This document shows positions 26,985 through 38,667 of a stretch of DNA of 64,000 bases, one piece after another. The notes under the pieces are model-generated. The model was not told where the DNA came from. It searched no databases and saw nothing but the letters and a program-made list of their open reading frames with translations. This DNA is from Paramyrothecium sp. XJ0827 (Eukaryota > Ascomycota > Sordariomycetes > Hypocreales > Stachybotryaceae). How positions within the stretch are numbered: position 1 is the first letter of the stretch; the number at the start of each line of letters is the position of its first letter. A program made the position numbers and the translations under genes. The stretch spans positions 1,488,001 through 1,552,000 of the forward strand of contig JAJFPB010000007.1 of assembly GCA_020881915.1 (NCBI GenBank), read 5' to 3'.

Positions 26985-27461
26985 TGTGGCCGTAGCAAAG
27001 GCAGGATCGTCCTGTCGTCCGTTTGAATAAAAGGTCAAGGGCACGACACATGACGCGCTTCATCATGCGTGGGAAAAGCTAAGATATCCCTGCACCTCTG
27101 CTGGAGCTGCTGCCGGCATCACCAGCCACGTGTGGCGGTGCCACAATCACAGTGGAGAGGCCCAGGCTTTCCCCCACACCACGATCTCCGCTCACGATGC
27201 GCTTCCGGCGTGCGCCACTCAACCTTACATCACTCAACCTCCTCCGTCTCTCATCCCCCATCCACGCGACTCCAGATTGCCAGGCCTTCGTGCGGCCTTT
27301 CTGTGAATTTTTGGCTCTGTTGGTTTCTTTCACCCTTTGTGATCTGCCGCGCAGCCCTTCTTTTCCATTCGGCGACCGGCGGACCTCTCACGCGACACCG
27401 TTCTGACCACATCATCACCTCCGAACAGCCTCTCCCACCTCGCTCCGGGAGTTAGTACGCC
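26985..27461. promoter_or_regulatory. Bidirectional promoter region of SAM50 and UBC6
   Basis: 477 bp separate the two start codons and must hold both promoters and 5' leaders. A perfect CACGTG (E-box-like palindrome) lies at 27127-27132, inside the flanking word ccacgtgtgg. The UBC6 side is pyrimidine-rich, as is common for fungal leaders. The factor that binds CACGTG here is unknown; in yeasts bHLH proteins of the Cbf1/Pho4 type bind this core. Confidence 0.55.
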
Positions 27462-28372
27462 ATGGCAAGCAAAGCAGCACAGACTCGGGTTTGTCGGATC
27501 ACTGTTTGATGGCGATTTGCTGTGACTGACAATCGTGGCAGTTAACCCGCGAGTACAAGTCTATTTCCGAGAACCCGCCACCGTACATTGTTGCTCATCC
27601 TTCCGAGTCGAACATCCTCGAGTACGATTCCATGACCCACGACTTTAATCCGCGAGACTAACCTTGGCAAAATAGATGGCACTATGTGATCACTGGCCCA
27701 GAGGACACGCCCTACCACGGTGGGCAGTACTGGGGCACGCTGATTTTCCCGCCGAACTACCCCTTCGCGCCGCCCGCCATCCGCATGCACACACCCTCGG
27801 GCCGTTTCCAGCCTTCGACGAGGCTGTGCCTTTCGATCTCCGACTTCCACCCCAAGTCATTCAACCCGGCATGGGAGGTCTCGACCATCCTAATCGGCCT
27901 CCTGTCCTTCATGACTAGTGACGAGATGACGACGGGATCTGTATCCGCCACAGCGGCTGACCGACGTTTTATGGCCATGAAGTCGCGGTGGTGGAACTCG
28001 ACTGGCGGCGGCTCGAACCTCAAGGCGAACCCAGCCAACAAGGGCAATGTGAAGGCAGGCGACGGTGGCGCCAAGTTCCGAGCGGAGTGGCCGGAATTGG
28101 ACACGGAGAACTGGGAATGGATGAAGAAGCACAACGTCGACACGGCTACGGGCCTGCGTGCCGATGGTGAGAATGGGCCTTCGTGTGGCCCCCAGCTCGG
28201 CATCGCTAACTCAAGCGGGCACCAGACGCAGGCAGTTGTTGATGCCGTTGTTCAACAACGAGATGCGGGGCGAGGGTGGTTGTCACAAAACAAGCTGTTG
28301 GTTGCGGGCGCGGCCATTTTCGTGTACGTGCTGGTGGCTCGACTTATGAGGGGCGAGGACGGTCTTGCGTAA
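27462..28372 (+). CDS. UBC6: Ubc6-type tail-anchored ubiquitin-conjugating enzyme E2
   Basis: Three exons (27462-27488, 27542-27621, 27676-28372) give 267 aa. The UBC fold covers about 8-160: [40 protein letters not shown], and the active-site Cys87 in STRLCLSISDFHPKSFNPAW. As usual for the Ubc6/UBE2J family, the classical HPN motif is replaced (MHTPSGRF). A polar linker follows. The C-terminus has one hydrophobic segment (about 243-262, LLVAGAAIFVYVLVARLM), which fits a tail anchor in the ER membrane. The known role is ER-associated degradation together with a Doa10-type E3. The second intron donor (GA|GTACGA) is chosen because it gives the family's LEWHY sequence. Confidence 0.95.
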
Positions 28373-29732
28373 GGGCAAATAGCGGCACGTTCTTATTCGT
28401 CTCTTCTCTGGCTTTTGGGAGTTTGGGTCTTGCGTTTTGGGCAATGGAACGAGTGGTGGGGACCACAGCATATACGAGGTGTCGATTGCTCCCTGATCAG
28501 TCTGTCTACAGGACGGCTTGTACCCGAGTGGGATTCGATGGCTTTCTGCGTGGGATTCTGGTCCAGACACGAGTGCTACCATTTCGGCAGCTTTATTTCT
28601 AGCCTTACGTTGTATAATGTATTAATGGCATTACCAAGGATTTCGTCAACCAATTTCTTCCGAGCCAACCATTTTAAAGCCCGTCGCAACCAATGACCAG
28701 CATAGCTTGCTCTTGTGTCTCTCCAAGGTATTGCTGAAGCGTGCGAGATCCGAAGCAAGTCGAGGATCTCCCGAACAGGGTAGCCCGACCCTGAAAGACA
28801 GGGCCAAGGTAAGGTAGCTCGTGAGATCGTCAAAGAAATCGCCGACTATGTTTCACAACGAACCACGGCAGACAGAGACACATGCTTCTTAACACACGTG
28901 CTATCACCCGGGATCATCCTGTACAATGCCTGTTGAACCTGACATGAAAGAGGTTCGCCAGTGAAAGCCATGCCAAAGCCATGCCAAAGGTGCCGAATGG
29001 GCAGTGGTTGATGCCCATGCCGCGTCCGAGAATTAACCGCTAGCAGACGCAGCCTCATCGAGGTTAGGTTCCTTGCGGGGGGTTTCCAGGATCGGGTCAC
29101 CGTTGGAGCCAAATTTTTTTCCTGTGACGCAGCCCCGGTTTTTTGTTTGCCATGGAAGCAGCTGGATGCATTTGGCTGCACTTTTTTTCCTCGTTGGAGG
29201 TGGAGACCTACCTCATCCCGCACAGCATCCTGTAGGTTAACCTGCTCTGCTGAGAAGGGTATACCAGAGCGAATAGCCCTTTGTTGGGAACTGGATCTGG
29301 AACTGGGCCGTCAAACCTGGGATCCTGTCGTGCGTGCCCGCTCCGTCCCTCGCACCATCGCCTGCGTCGACGCCCCGCCTTGCCTCGCCTCGCCTCGCCT
29401 CGCCTTAGAGGGTTCGCGTGTTTCTGCCAGCTCGGCCGGTGATCCCCCCTCCCTCCCTCCTTCGCCATCGGCGGTCTGCACCCTGCAGCATCCAGGTGCG
29501 CAACGGAGGTCCATCGTCAACCGCGGCCTCTCATGTCCGGGCCCATGCCTCTTGGCCGAGATCTCTAGTCTTGACCCCCTCGAGATCCGGTCGTGAGCTT
29601 GGCCTCTGCCCTCCAGACCGAACCCCCCTCCCTCGGTTTCGTTTGTTTGCCATCTCAATCTCCAACTCGCGCTCCCCGCCGTTTGCGCTGAGCGTCTTTG
29701 CATTCCCTTGACCCGTGATACAACAAGCCATC
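28373..29732. other. Intergenic region with long pyrimidine-rich leader candidate
   Basis: About 1.36 kb between UBC6 and the BTB-like gene. The last 450 bp are C/T-rich with gcctc pentanucleotide repeats at about 29381-29404 and ctccctccctccttcg near 29450-29462, which fits a long 5' leader of the downstream gene. An 11-bp repeat (aaagccatgcc, twice) lies at 28966-28987. No coding gene is supported. Confidence 0.5.
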
Positions 29733-32309
29733 ATGGCCCCCGCCAATGGCTCCAGCAAGCCGCGCCGGCTGGGCCATAGCAAGCAACCCTCCAAATCTGT
29801 GGTGCCTGCGATCCCATTGCCTCACGTAAAGCGTCAAGCTGCTGCTGCCGCCGCCGCTGCAGCTTCCGTTGCCGACCTTTCGCCTGACCCGCCCCGATCC
29901 GAGAAGCCAGCTCCGAATGGAGCCCCCATACCTGCAACAGAGGGACTCTCCGAGCCAGTTTCGGGTACGGAGCTGGTGGCTGAATCAGGATCTGCAGACG
30001 AAGTCAAACCGTCGACCTCATCGTTGGCAGATTCTCAGCACACAATTCGCGACCATGCAGGTGCGTACAATCCCGTAGAAACGTTCCATTCAACTGTCCG
30101 TAAGCTAATTGTCGTAGCAGTCCAGAGCAACACCGCGAGCGAGCCACCGACGACCAATACGGATGCCAACGGAGCTGCTGCTCAAGTTGCTCCCGGGAGC
30201 ACAGCCACGGTTACCGTAGAACCTGAGACATTGAACAAGAATACTGAGCAGCCCACGCGCGCCGTGTCCTCCGAGACACCTGCGGCTGTAAATGGTGCAA
30301 AGGTCAAGAACGAACCGAAACATAAGTCTGGTAGGTTGCCACTCCCTTCTTCCTGCCCTCCCCCGGCGCACGAGGTCTGAGCTGACTGTCCTTTTCCTTC
30401 CACAGGCGAACGCCCTGCTGCTGTACATCCCAGATCTCGTCCACCGCCGTCCGTGTCACCGACGCGCCACCATATGCCGCGGCCTTTCCAACCTGCAGGT
30501 CGACCCATGGGCATGATGCCGAACGGAGACATGCATCGCGGACCGAAACCCGGCCTCGCCAACGGGCCGCCCCATATGCATCAAGCACATCCTAGCAATG
30601 GCAGTGTTCATTTCGGCGCCTTCCACGGCTCCGCAAGCTCTTCGCCGGCGCCGCCTCTTTCGGGTGGCATCGCACCGCCTCCAGGCATGCCCATGCCTGA
30701 CGGAAGACAGCCTTTCATGCCGCTCGCCAACGGGTTCCCACCCATGCCACCCTACGGCCACGATATGATGCCCGGCACTGCCTTTGACAGTTACGGCAGG
30801 CCGGCTATGTACCCACCAATGGACGCGTACCCACCTCCCGGCAATACCTTTGGACCTTCAACGCCGCACAGCTTCCACGACTCCCATTCTTCGGCACAAC
30901 CCGACGACACCGCTGTCTATAACCAATATTCTTCCGGGGGCCCGCGCAACGGCATGGTGCCGCCGATGGAGGAGATGCAGCACCCCAACCATCCTCCAAG
31001 GATGTACGGAGGGCCCGAGTATTCTAGAGTCATGTCGAATCATGGCATGCCCCCTCATATGATGCCGCAAGCGGACGATGCCGATGGTATAATTGGGTAT
31101 CTGCAACAACAGTTTGGATCACCCGAACTGGCTGATTGTACGCTTGAGCTTCGATACTTGGATGACCGGGCGCCGCCTGTTCGGATCCCGGGTCACCAAG
31201 TCCTCTTGTGCCGTAGCCCCGAGCTATCCAGAGTCTTGCAGAAACAGAACCTCCAGCCGAGCCCTTCCGACCGCTTAATGCAGATCATTCTTCTTGAGAC
31301 CGAAAACAAGTGGGTTCGCTCTGACTCATTCTACATGGCCGCTCAGCGTCTGTATGGGCTACCACTTCTGCCTATTCCTCCACCACGCAACAATCCCGAG
31401 TCAGAAGAAGTCATGAGTGCTGGAAACTTCCTTGAGCGGTTCGGGTTCGCCCTGTCCTACGCTGCCGCTGGGCACCTTTTAGGTTGGCCTCAAATCGTCA
31501 GACGTGGCTGCGAGGTGGCCACTCATCTTCTGAACTGGCAAACTCTGGAAACAGCTTTGGACTTTGCTCTGGATGAGTATCAAGACAGAGGAACGCACGA
31601 GTACCTGAAGTATAACGATGGTTCTAGGATTCTGCTGAGTGCCGTGGTTACCTTTATTGTCCACAATTTCCCGTACAACTTCATTCTTGACCCCACTCTC
31701 CCCAACCCCTACCGGTACAAGCGGTTGCCGGAACTCCCACAACCTTCGTTTCTCCCGCCCCCGACGCCGCTAGACAACAAAGTACCTACTGTTGCCCATG
31801 GTTCCTCTGTTCAGTTCGGTAAGGGTCGACGCGCACAGAAACTCAGTGGCATCCGATTTGGCGATCTTTCCCTCTCTGACCAGAGAAATGGTGCCTCTGC
31901 GCAGCCGGAGCCTAAACAAGAGCAGCCACCGGCTCATGGGGTACTCTCAAGAGTGCTACTGAATTTGCCCTTTACGCAGTTGAAGATGATTCTCGAATCT
32001 TCTGGATCCGGGAACGTCAACGGCTGGGCCAACGCCGAAGCTCGATACCGCATTATTAAGGATGCGGTGGTAGAGCGGGAGGCGCAAAGACTACAGGCAC
32101 TTGATGCGGTCTTGTCAGGAAAGGTGCCAGACGCGGAGTTAATTGCCAGGCAGCTTCGAAGCCCGGAGCCTCAGTTCCTCGACAGCTGGAGTGCCTTGGG
32201 TTGGCAAGAGGAGCTGCTGCCATACGGCAATGCTGACGGACCAGCCCTCGGGCGAAAATGGGTTCCGTTGGCGGAACCTCAGAATAGCATGGCAGCAGCT
32301 TATCCATGA
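29733..32309 (+). CDS. Conserved fungal protein: disordered N-half plus BTB-like C-half
   Basis: Exons 29733-30060, 30121-30330 and 30406-32309 give 813 aa. Residues 1-400 are low in complexity: an Ala run near 37-47, then Pro/Met/Gly/His-rich sequence (many MPP, PMG and HGM words), probably disordered. From about residue 408, IIGYLQQQFGSPELADCTLE then IPGHQVLLCRSPELSRVLQ resembles the opening of a BTB/POZ fold, where a protein segment is 'held' after an exposed strand. A helical region of about 350 aa follows to the end. Function is not known to me. BTB-like assignment is by pattern only. The first intron is exactly 60 nt with no in-frame stop, so its retention would only add 20 residues. 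Confidence 0.8.
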
Positions 32310-33962
32310 TGTCGACATTCGGATACACCAAATTAGGACACAATTGAGAAAGACCGCCTTCATGATGCGCATTAGTCTCAAGCTGGGACGATAGAGCTTT
32401 TCTTGTCTTGAAAGCCAAAGGGCGCTAACCAAATCATCAAGCCTCCTTCCAGGTTTGGTGTCTGGTATTGGGAAGCCTGACGGCGCGTGTGCGTTCACCC
32501 TTATGATCCTCACAGGCACAAGCCTGGTGCCGCGCGGGCCCGATTACGTGCCTGGCTCTGCCGACAAGGAAGCGGTGGGAAGAGGTATTACAGCGTCTTG
32601 GACGGAAGGGAAAGACGCAATGTGGACGGAGGCGTAAAGCGGATTCCAGCTCAAATCCGTTGGAGTGGATGGAGACCAATCATGTTACCCGCAGCAACAT
32701 TTTTATTTGCACATCAGCTGGTATTGAACTAGGTTGTTCTGGACAACCGCCGAGGAAACGAAGACGGGACAATGTGCAACCATAGCCTGCCGTTACTACG
32801 AAAATGCTGGCTTTTGGGAGGAGGCCAGTGGAGAGACCTGGGGTTGGGAACATTGATTATTTTCATAGCTTTGCAAAACCTTGCCATTACGTTCTATGCG
32901 TAGCCTGTATGGAACGGCACGGCCAGTTGGTGGTAGCAAAAGCGACAGGGTTCTGGATTCTGGACATAGGAATACGTCTTGGGAGCTTACCTGGCATAGG
33001 AAGGTGGGTGGATGGTTGAATATTAGGCCGTAAGAAAAGAGACAGAGAGAGAGAGAGAGACAAGAGCCAAGGAAAGAATATAAGTATCGATTCTTGAGTA
33101 TTTTTGCCCCTTTGTGATTCCGGTTGCAAGTCATCGTCGCCGGGCCTCTACGTGAAGCAGGCTAACACAAAGAGGCTGCTAGGTTTGTCTGGTATGCAGA
33201 TGCTGTTCAGCATCCGCTGTAGCCAAGACATGGACCGCCGGGAGACATGACGCCGCTGGCCAACGCTGCACACAAAAGAGGTGGTTAGGTTCACAAGCTC
33301 AGCTCCTGCTGGGGAGGGAGCTGTGTGGGGAACCCCTGCTATGCTGTAGCTCGGTCCCCACAGCCGTAATTTCATGCGTGCAAGACGTTCCCCATAATGA
33401 CGGGCTTCGCTGCCAATTCCAGCAGCATGATGCCGAGGTCTCTAGTCCCCTCCCCCCCCCAGCTTTCATTACCCTCCGCTTACTCCCCGTTTTCTGCTTG
33501 TGATTCACGTCCCCCATATTTTCCTGCTCCCACCAGCAGCTTTCCTGGAGCTCTGTCCCACATCCTTCGACCATCGAGTGCAGGCATGTTGCTTGTCTTT
33601 TAGAGCAGCGCAGCACAACCAGGAGGAGAAAAAAACAACAACAACAAACAACGCCAACTCACGAAGAGGCATAAATTTCTAGCGCCGTCATTTGCGCGTG
33701 CGCGACAGGGCGACGAGGGAAGGGCCTTCCATCCCTAGTATTTTTTGGGAGGGCATGATTTGGCAGGCCTGAAGAGCTGCCAGTCTCCCAGCTCAGGGCT
33801 CGTTTAGTTTCTGCGTCATCTTGCCGAGCTTCTGCAGCAACCAGTCGCCGACCTATTCGAAGCCGTGCTCACCGATTACTTCTGCCTCTGGCACACATTT
33901 CGGTTGCAATACTACATCCACCTTCTGACGTCGAGAGCTGCGCCCGACCAAACCGCAGCGGA
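32310..33962. other. Spacer of 1.65 kb
   Basis: 3' flank of the BTB-like gene and 5' flank of the TMEM135-like gene. A GA dinucleotide run lies at 33041-33060 and an A/C-rich stretch at about 33630-33652 (aaaacaacaacaacaaacaac). Open frames here are short and without domains. Confidence 0.55.
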
Positions 33963-35810
33963 ATGGCGTCGCCAGATTCACCACCTGCCGGCCAACCACG
34001 CCCCCGAGCCGGTGCCGCGCCCGTCGACCCCGTCCTCCGCAACACCCTACGCTACACCATCTCGGCGCGCGAGTATGCCGTCCTGCACAAGTACATCCTC
34101 TCGCGGTCCCGCGTGCTGCGACGCGCCACACCGTCGCCCAGCCATGTCGAGAAGGCACTGGCGCCGGGCAAGGGCGGCGACGACTTCAACGCGCGGGCGG
34201 TGCGCCATGCGCTGAGGGTGTTTGCCGTGACTTGGTTCGGAACGAAGGGCTTTGAGACCGTGGCAAGACGAATGGGCATGTCGGACAAAGAGTGAGTCTC
34301 GCCGGGGAACTAAGCATTCGGCTCCGTTGATGATGCTGACGCAACGGGCATAGATCGAGCGCAAATGTTCAGAAGAAGCCCTTTTACAAGTCGCCAAACT
34401 TCAGGCTGTCTTTGTCGCTGTCGACAATCCTGCTCCTATACCGCCTGCTCTTCCGCTTCCTCACCCGCCTACGGGCTCACCTCCTCAACTCGCAAGTCGA
34501 GCCCTTCCGACGACGCAATCCCCGAACAGCCGCCACACTGACGTCGCCCTACGCCCCTGCCATCGGCGCGTCGCTCGCGGGTCTTGCCATGGGCATCTAC
34601 CCGTCGCAGCAGCTGCGCGTGACGCTGGCCATCTACGTCATGTTCCGCGCACTCGAGTTCGGCTGGAACGTGTGCGAGATGGAGGGCATGATTTGGGGCA
34701 CCAAGGCGGGCAGGAAGCGCGAGCGGCCTTGGTGGTTCGGGAGCTGGATGCTGCAGCCCCTGGCGTTTGGACAGCTGATGCATGCTGTTGTCTTTGACCG
34801 GGATTGTTTCCCCACGGTAGGACACCTCGAAATGGTCATTGTCTAATGAGTGTAACGTGCTGACAATGGATTCTAGTCGTTCGGTGACATGGTATTCAGG
34901 AACTCACCTGTCTATCTGCAGCAGCGCCCAGACACATGGCCCAAAAACTTGAAATGGCCTAGCACTTATCAGATCATCGACAGCCTCGGCGAGATGGCTC
35001 GTCTGAACTGGCCGTACGTACTACCCAAGCCTCGAGACGCACGCCAACAAGCTGACATTCAATAGCGCATACATTTCGCCCACTCTGTTCCCCAACAAGG
35101 AGAACGTCCTCCCTCCTACGCTGACGGCGCTTTCGCCCATAACTTCTCAAGCGCACCCCCTCATCACGTCCCTGTCGTGCGCCACGCTACACCCCTCCGA
35201 TCCGCTGTGTTCTCGGACGTATCTCACCTTCTGGCTCAACTCCTTCCCGCCTACGACTCGCTTCTTCCTCATCCTCTACTCGGCCATGACGGTCCTTCCA
35301 CGCCTCAAGACGTTGTACCACTCCCCATTGACAACGCTCCACACTGTCCTAGCCCGCGCCCTGCGCACCTCTACGTTCGTCACAGGTGCCATTTCCACAA
35401 TCTGGTCATCCATCTGCTTCTTCCAAACGTACCTACCACGGCACGTGCTTGCCACGCAGCGCTACTACCTGAGTGGCTTCCTGGCGGGTCTCTGGGCGTG
35501 GGTCGAGCGCCGGCACGGCCGCGGCGTGTTCCTGTACACGGCCCGCGCGAGCGTCGACAGCCTCTGGAAGGTGGGCGTCAAGCGGCGCTGGTGGCGAGCC
35601 ATGAAGGGCGGCGACGTGTGGCTGTTTGTGGCGGCTCTCATGGTGACGGGTGTCGTGTACGAGCGCGACGCGCGGGCGATCCGCGAGGGCCAATGGAGGA
35701 AGGGCATGAGCTGGGTGAGAGGACAGGGCTGGAGGGACTGGGCTCTGGAAGAGGAGGAGACGGAAGATGTGGATGGCGAGGAGGTTCTTGGGAAAGACAA
35801 GAACGAGTAA
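33963..35810 (+). CDS. TMEM135-like integral membrane protein
   Basis: Four exons (33963-34291, 34354-34816, 34877-35013, 35066-35810) give 557 aa. The protein has several hydrophobic segments, for example RLSLSLSTILLLYRLLFRFL, APAIGASLAGLAMGI, TRFFLILYSAMTVL and MKGGDVWLFVAALMVTGVVY. The Cys-containing stretch SLSCATLHPSDPLCSRTYL followed by a membrane segment resembles the Cys-rich region of animal TMEM135, which acts in peroxisome, mitochondrial and lipid homeostasis. The C-terminus is acidic and highly charged. Homology is judged by pattern, so the family name is tentative, while a multi-pass membrane protein is secure. Upstream is a long C/T-rich leader. Confidence 0.8.
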
Positions 35811-36181
35811 ATGAAGTGCTGCGACAACCTGTTTATATAATGGAGGCGTTAATGTTGCCCGTTCATGCAACCTGGAGTACGGTAACGATTCCATGATACA
35901 CCTAGTAGATAATCGATGGTACATATTGTCTGTTTCTATGCTGAATGACTCCTGAATAGGACCAAGCTACAAGAATCGGTGCTCGAAGAACTTGCCGGCT
36001 GGAATTTGTGCTATATACGTGACTAGAAAGAAAGAAGAAGGCCTTTAGAGTTGCCTCGTCCACAAATCTATCCCAATGCACACGCCAAAGGCCCGCTGAA
36101 ATTCAAATTTGCCGCCGCCCCCTACTCTTCCTCCCTTCATTTTTTTCCCGCTGATGTTTCGGACATGTTCTCTCTCCGCCT
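35811..36181. other. Short spacer between convergent genes
   Basis: About 370 bp holding the 3' ends of the TMEM135-like gene and the homogentisate dioxygenase gene. It contains only short AT-rich tracts that could serve as 3'-end signals, and no gene. Confidence 0.6.
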
Positions 36182-37720
36182 TCACGACTCGTTGTCGGCC
36201 AGCTCGTGCGAGTAGACCTTCTTCCCCGCGGGGCGCTCCCAGTGCGTCCGGACGCCGCCCCAGCTCTCCTCGCTGTAGCCCTCCTGGACCTTCTTGCAGG
36301 TGCGCAGCCCCCACTCGGTGACGCCGACCATGAGGCAGCTCTCGAACATGAAGGCGCAGCTGCCGGCGCCGACCTTGGCGGGCAGCAGCTCGGCGGCGCG
36401 GGCGCCCTCGTAGCTGTCGGCGTCCGGGCCGTGGCCGCTCATGACGTTGTGCAGGCTCGCGCCGCCGGGGACGAAGCCGCCGGAGCCGCCGCGCTTGGCG
36501 TCGTAGCCGCCGCGGATCAGGCCCATGAACTCGGACATGGTGTTGCGGTGGTACCAGGGCGGGCGGAACGTGTCCTCGCCGACGAGCCAGCGCGGTGGGA
36601 AGATGACGAAGTCGGCGACGGCGGTGCCGGGCACGGGCGAGGGCGCGCTCAGCACCGTGAAGATGGACGGGTCCGGGTGGTCGTAGGAGATGGTGCCGAT
36701 GGTGTTGAAGCGGCCCAGGTCGTACTTGTAGGGGTAGTAGTTGCCGTGCCACGCCACCACGTCGAAGGGCGTGTGCGCCTGCGTCGTGCGGAACAGGGCG
36801 TTGTTGAACTTGACCGTCACCGTGTACGCCGCGGCGGCGCCCTCGGACGCCGTCGGCCCAAAGTCCTCGCTGAAGCAGGCCACGGGGGCCTGGAAGTCGC
36901 GCGCGTTGGCCAGGCCGTTGGACCCGATGGGCCCCAGCTCCGGCAGCGCGAAGTGGCCCTGGTAGAGCTCGAGCGCGTACCCGCGCGCCGGCCCGGACGG
37001 CAGCCGCACCTGGTACTTGACGCCCCGGGGGATGACGCAGATCTCCATCGGCCGCACGAGCAGCCAGCCGAACTCGGTGCGGATGTCGAGGTCGCCGTCC
37101 TGCGCGACGATGAGCAGGTCGCCGTCGGCCGAGTAGTAGGCCGCCGTGTCGTCCATGCTCGTGCCCGCCGCGTACACGAACATGCCCAGCCCCTGCTTCT
37201 GCGTCGCGTCGCCGGCGCCGGCGACGAGCCGCAGCCCGGACACGAAGTCGAGGTGCTTGGACCGGTCATGGTCGAACGGGTCCCACCGCAGCTGGTTGGG
37301 GATGTAGTGGAGCTTGTCGCCGGTGCTCAGCGCGGGCTCGCCGTCGCCGGCGTGGCCCTCGGCGGCCTCCTTCTCGGCCGGCTCCGCCGCGCTGAAGGGC
37401 GGGTGCGCGCACGACGGCAGCACGCGGTACAGCCAGGTCTGCTTGTTCTCGTGCCGCGGCGCCGTGAAGGCCGTCCCCGAGAGCTTCTCGGCGTACAGCC
37501 CGTACGGGGGCTTCTGTGGCGAATTGTGTCCGATGGGCAGGGCGCCTTCCACGGCCTCGGATCTGCATCACGGGAAAAAGTCATTGTGAGCCATTGGGCG
37601 TTTTGGTGCAGGCCTGCGACAGCCCAGCTCGGGGGGAAATCCGCCTACTTACTCTAGATGGTTGTTGAAGCCATTCTGATATCTGTACTTCTCTTTTGTC
37701 TCAAAGTCAGTGACAGGCAT
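36182..37720 (-). CDS. hmgA: Homogentisate 1,2-dioxygenase
   Basis: Two exons, 37720-37653 and 37562-36182, with a 90-nt intron after codon 22 give 482 aa, close to other fungal enzymes. The N-terminus ([20 protein letters not shown]) is typical. The Fe(II) ligands map to His361 and Glu367 ([18 protein letters not shown]) and His400 (SGHGPDAD). The catalytic base His318 lies in [13 protein letters not shown]. An Ala/Glu/Gly-rich insertion near residues 80-105 distinguishes it from the human enzyme. The enzyme opens the ring of homogentisate to maleylacetoacetate in cytosolic phenylalanine/tyrosine breakdown, and its activity limits pyomelanin formation. Codon third positions are extremely GC-rich, and as a result the opposite strand is open along most of the gene. 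Fumarylacetoacetase and maleylacetoacetate isomerase, which cluster with it in Aspergillus, are not in this window. Confidence 0.96.
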
Positions 37721-38667
37721 GATGACGTCGGTACCGCCGGCGCGCAGCTGCAGTCTCAAGGAACTGAATTCTCACAAAATGGTCTCAGCCTCAGACGCAA
37801 GAGGAGCGAAAAAGTGAGGGAAAAAGAGGGTACCATGCTTATATAGCAAATCGGATAGCTCTCTCACACTCTCTCTTACTCTTCTCACTCGGAGCAACAC
37901 AGTGCTCGTGGGGGACACAGCATCATCTTCTTTCCACGGTTTTCCGCCCGCAGTTGGCGTGCGTGCCGAGGAGCCCGACGTTATCCGCAGCGGCTTGCGG
38001 CGCTTGTTCCGCATTCTTGGGGAGGAACCCCACGCGGGGCTGCGGGATACGGGGCTAACACTATGTCGCGGGCCTCTCCCAGCCCGATGTTAGTGCGGCA
38101 ACAGGACCCGAGACTGGGGTTCGTGGCCAAAGCAAGAATCCAAAAGGCGCACTGGCTGTAGATCATGCTTCGAGTCTGACGCCGCCAACTCGTTTCAAAG
38201 TGGTCCCGAGACGCAGGTTGCTCCCGCAGAGCCGCCCTCTGCGGTCCATGAACGCATTTCACGAGAAGTCTGGCGGGACCCGGATGTGGGGGGTCACGGA
38301 GCTATGAAGTGCCAGGGTCTGGCATCACCGATGGGTCAGTTATGGGGCTTCTACTAGATTTGGCATTTGTACCACAAAGTGAACAGAGTGAAAGTTACGA
38401 GAACGCACGGATGGCAAGGAACGAGACGTCAAATTGATGGAAATAGAGCTGCCAGCACATCCAGAAATGAATGCCGGCAGACTCGATTCATTCAATTGTC
38501 CACAGTGTACACTACGCGACGCCTCAGCGATCGCACAACCATGGCCCAGCCCAGAATATCTAAGTCGCAATATACCAGGCGCCGACTCGCAACGAACAGG
38601 CGAAGCCAAACAAGAAGAATTGAAGGAGCTATTGTAACAGGATATTAGGGTTTGAAGGTGAGTCTCA
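37721..38667. other. Promoter region of hmgA and 3' flank of the DUF6699-like gene
   Basis: About 950 bp with no supported coding sequence. The proximal part carries the TATA-like site and pyrimidine-rich tracts. The distal part shows nothing recognisable. Confidence 0.55.
37838..37845 (-). promoter_or_regulatory. TATA-like box of hmgA
   Basis: TATATAAG read on the minus strand, about 118-125 bp upstream of the hmgA ATG. Position and sequence fit a core promoter element. CT-rich tracts lie further upstream (37860-37890 on the plus strand). Confidence 0.5.

Noticed and set aside
36206..37657. 483-codon open frame on the plus strand
   Set aside because: It is antisense to homogentisate dioxygenase and made of Ala/Gly/Arg/Val-rich sequence, an artefact of extreme GC at third positions.
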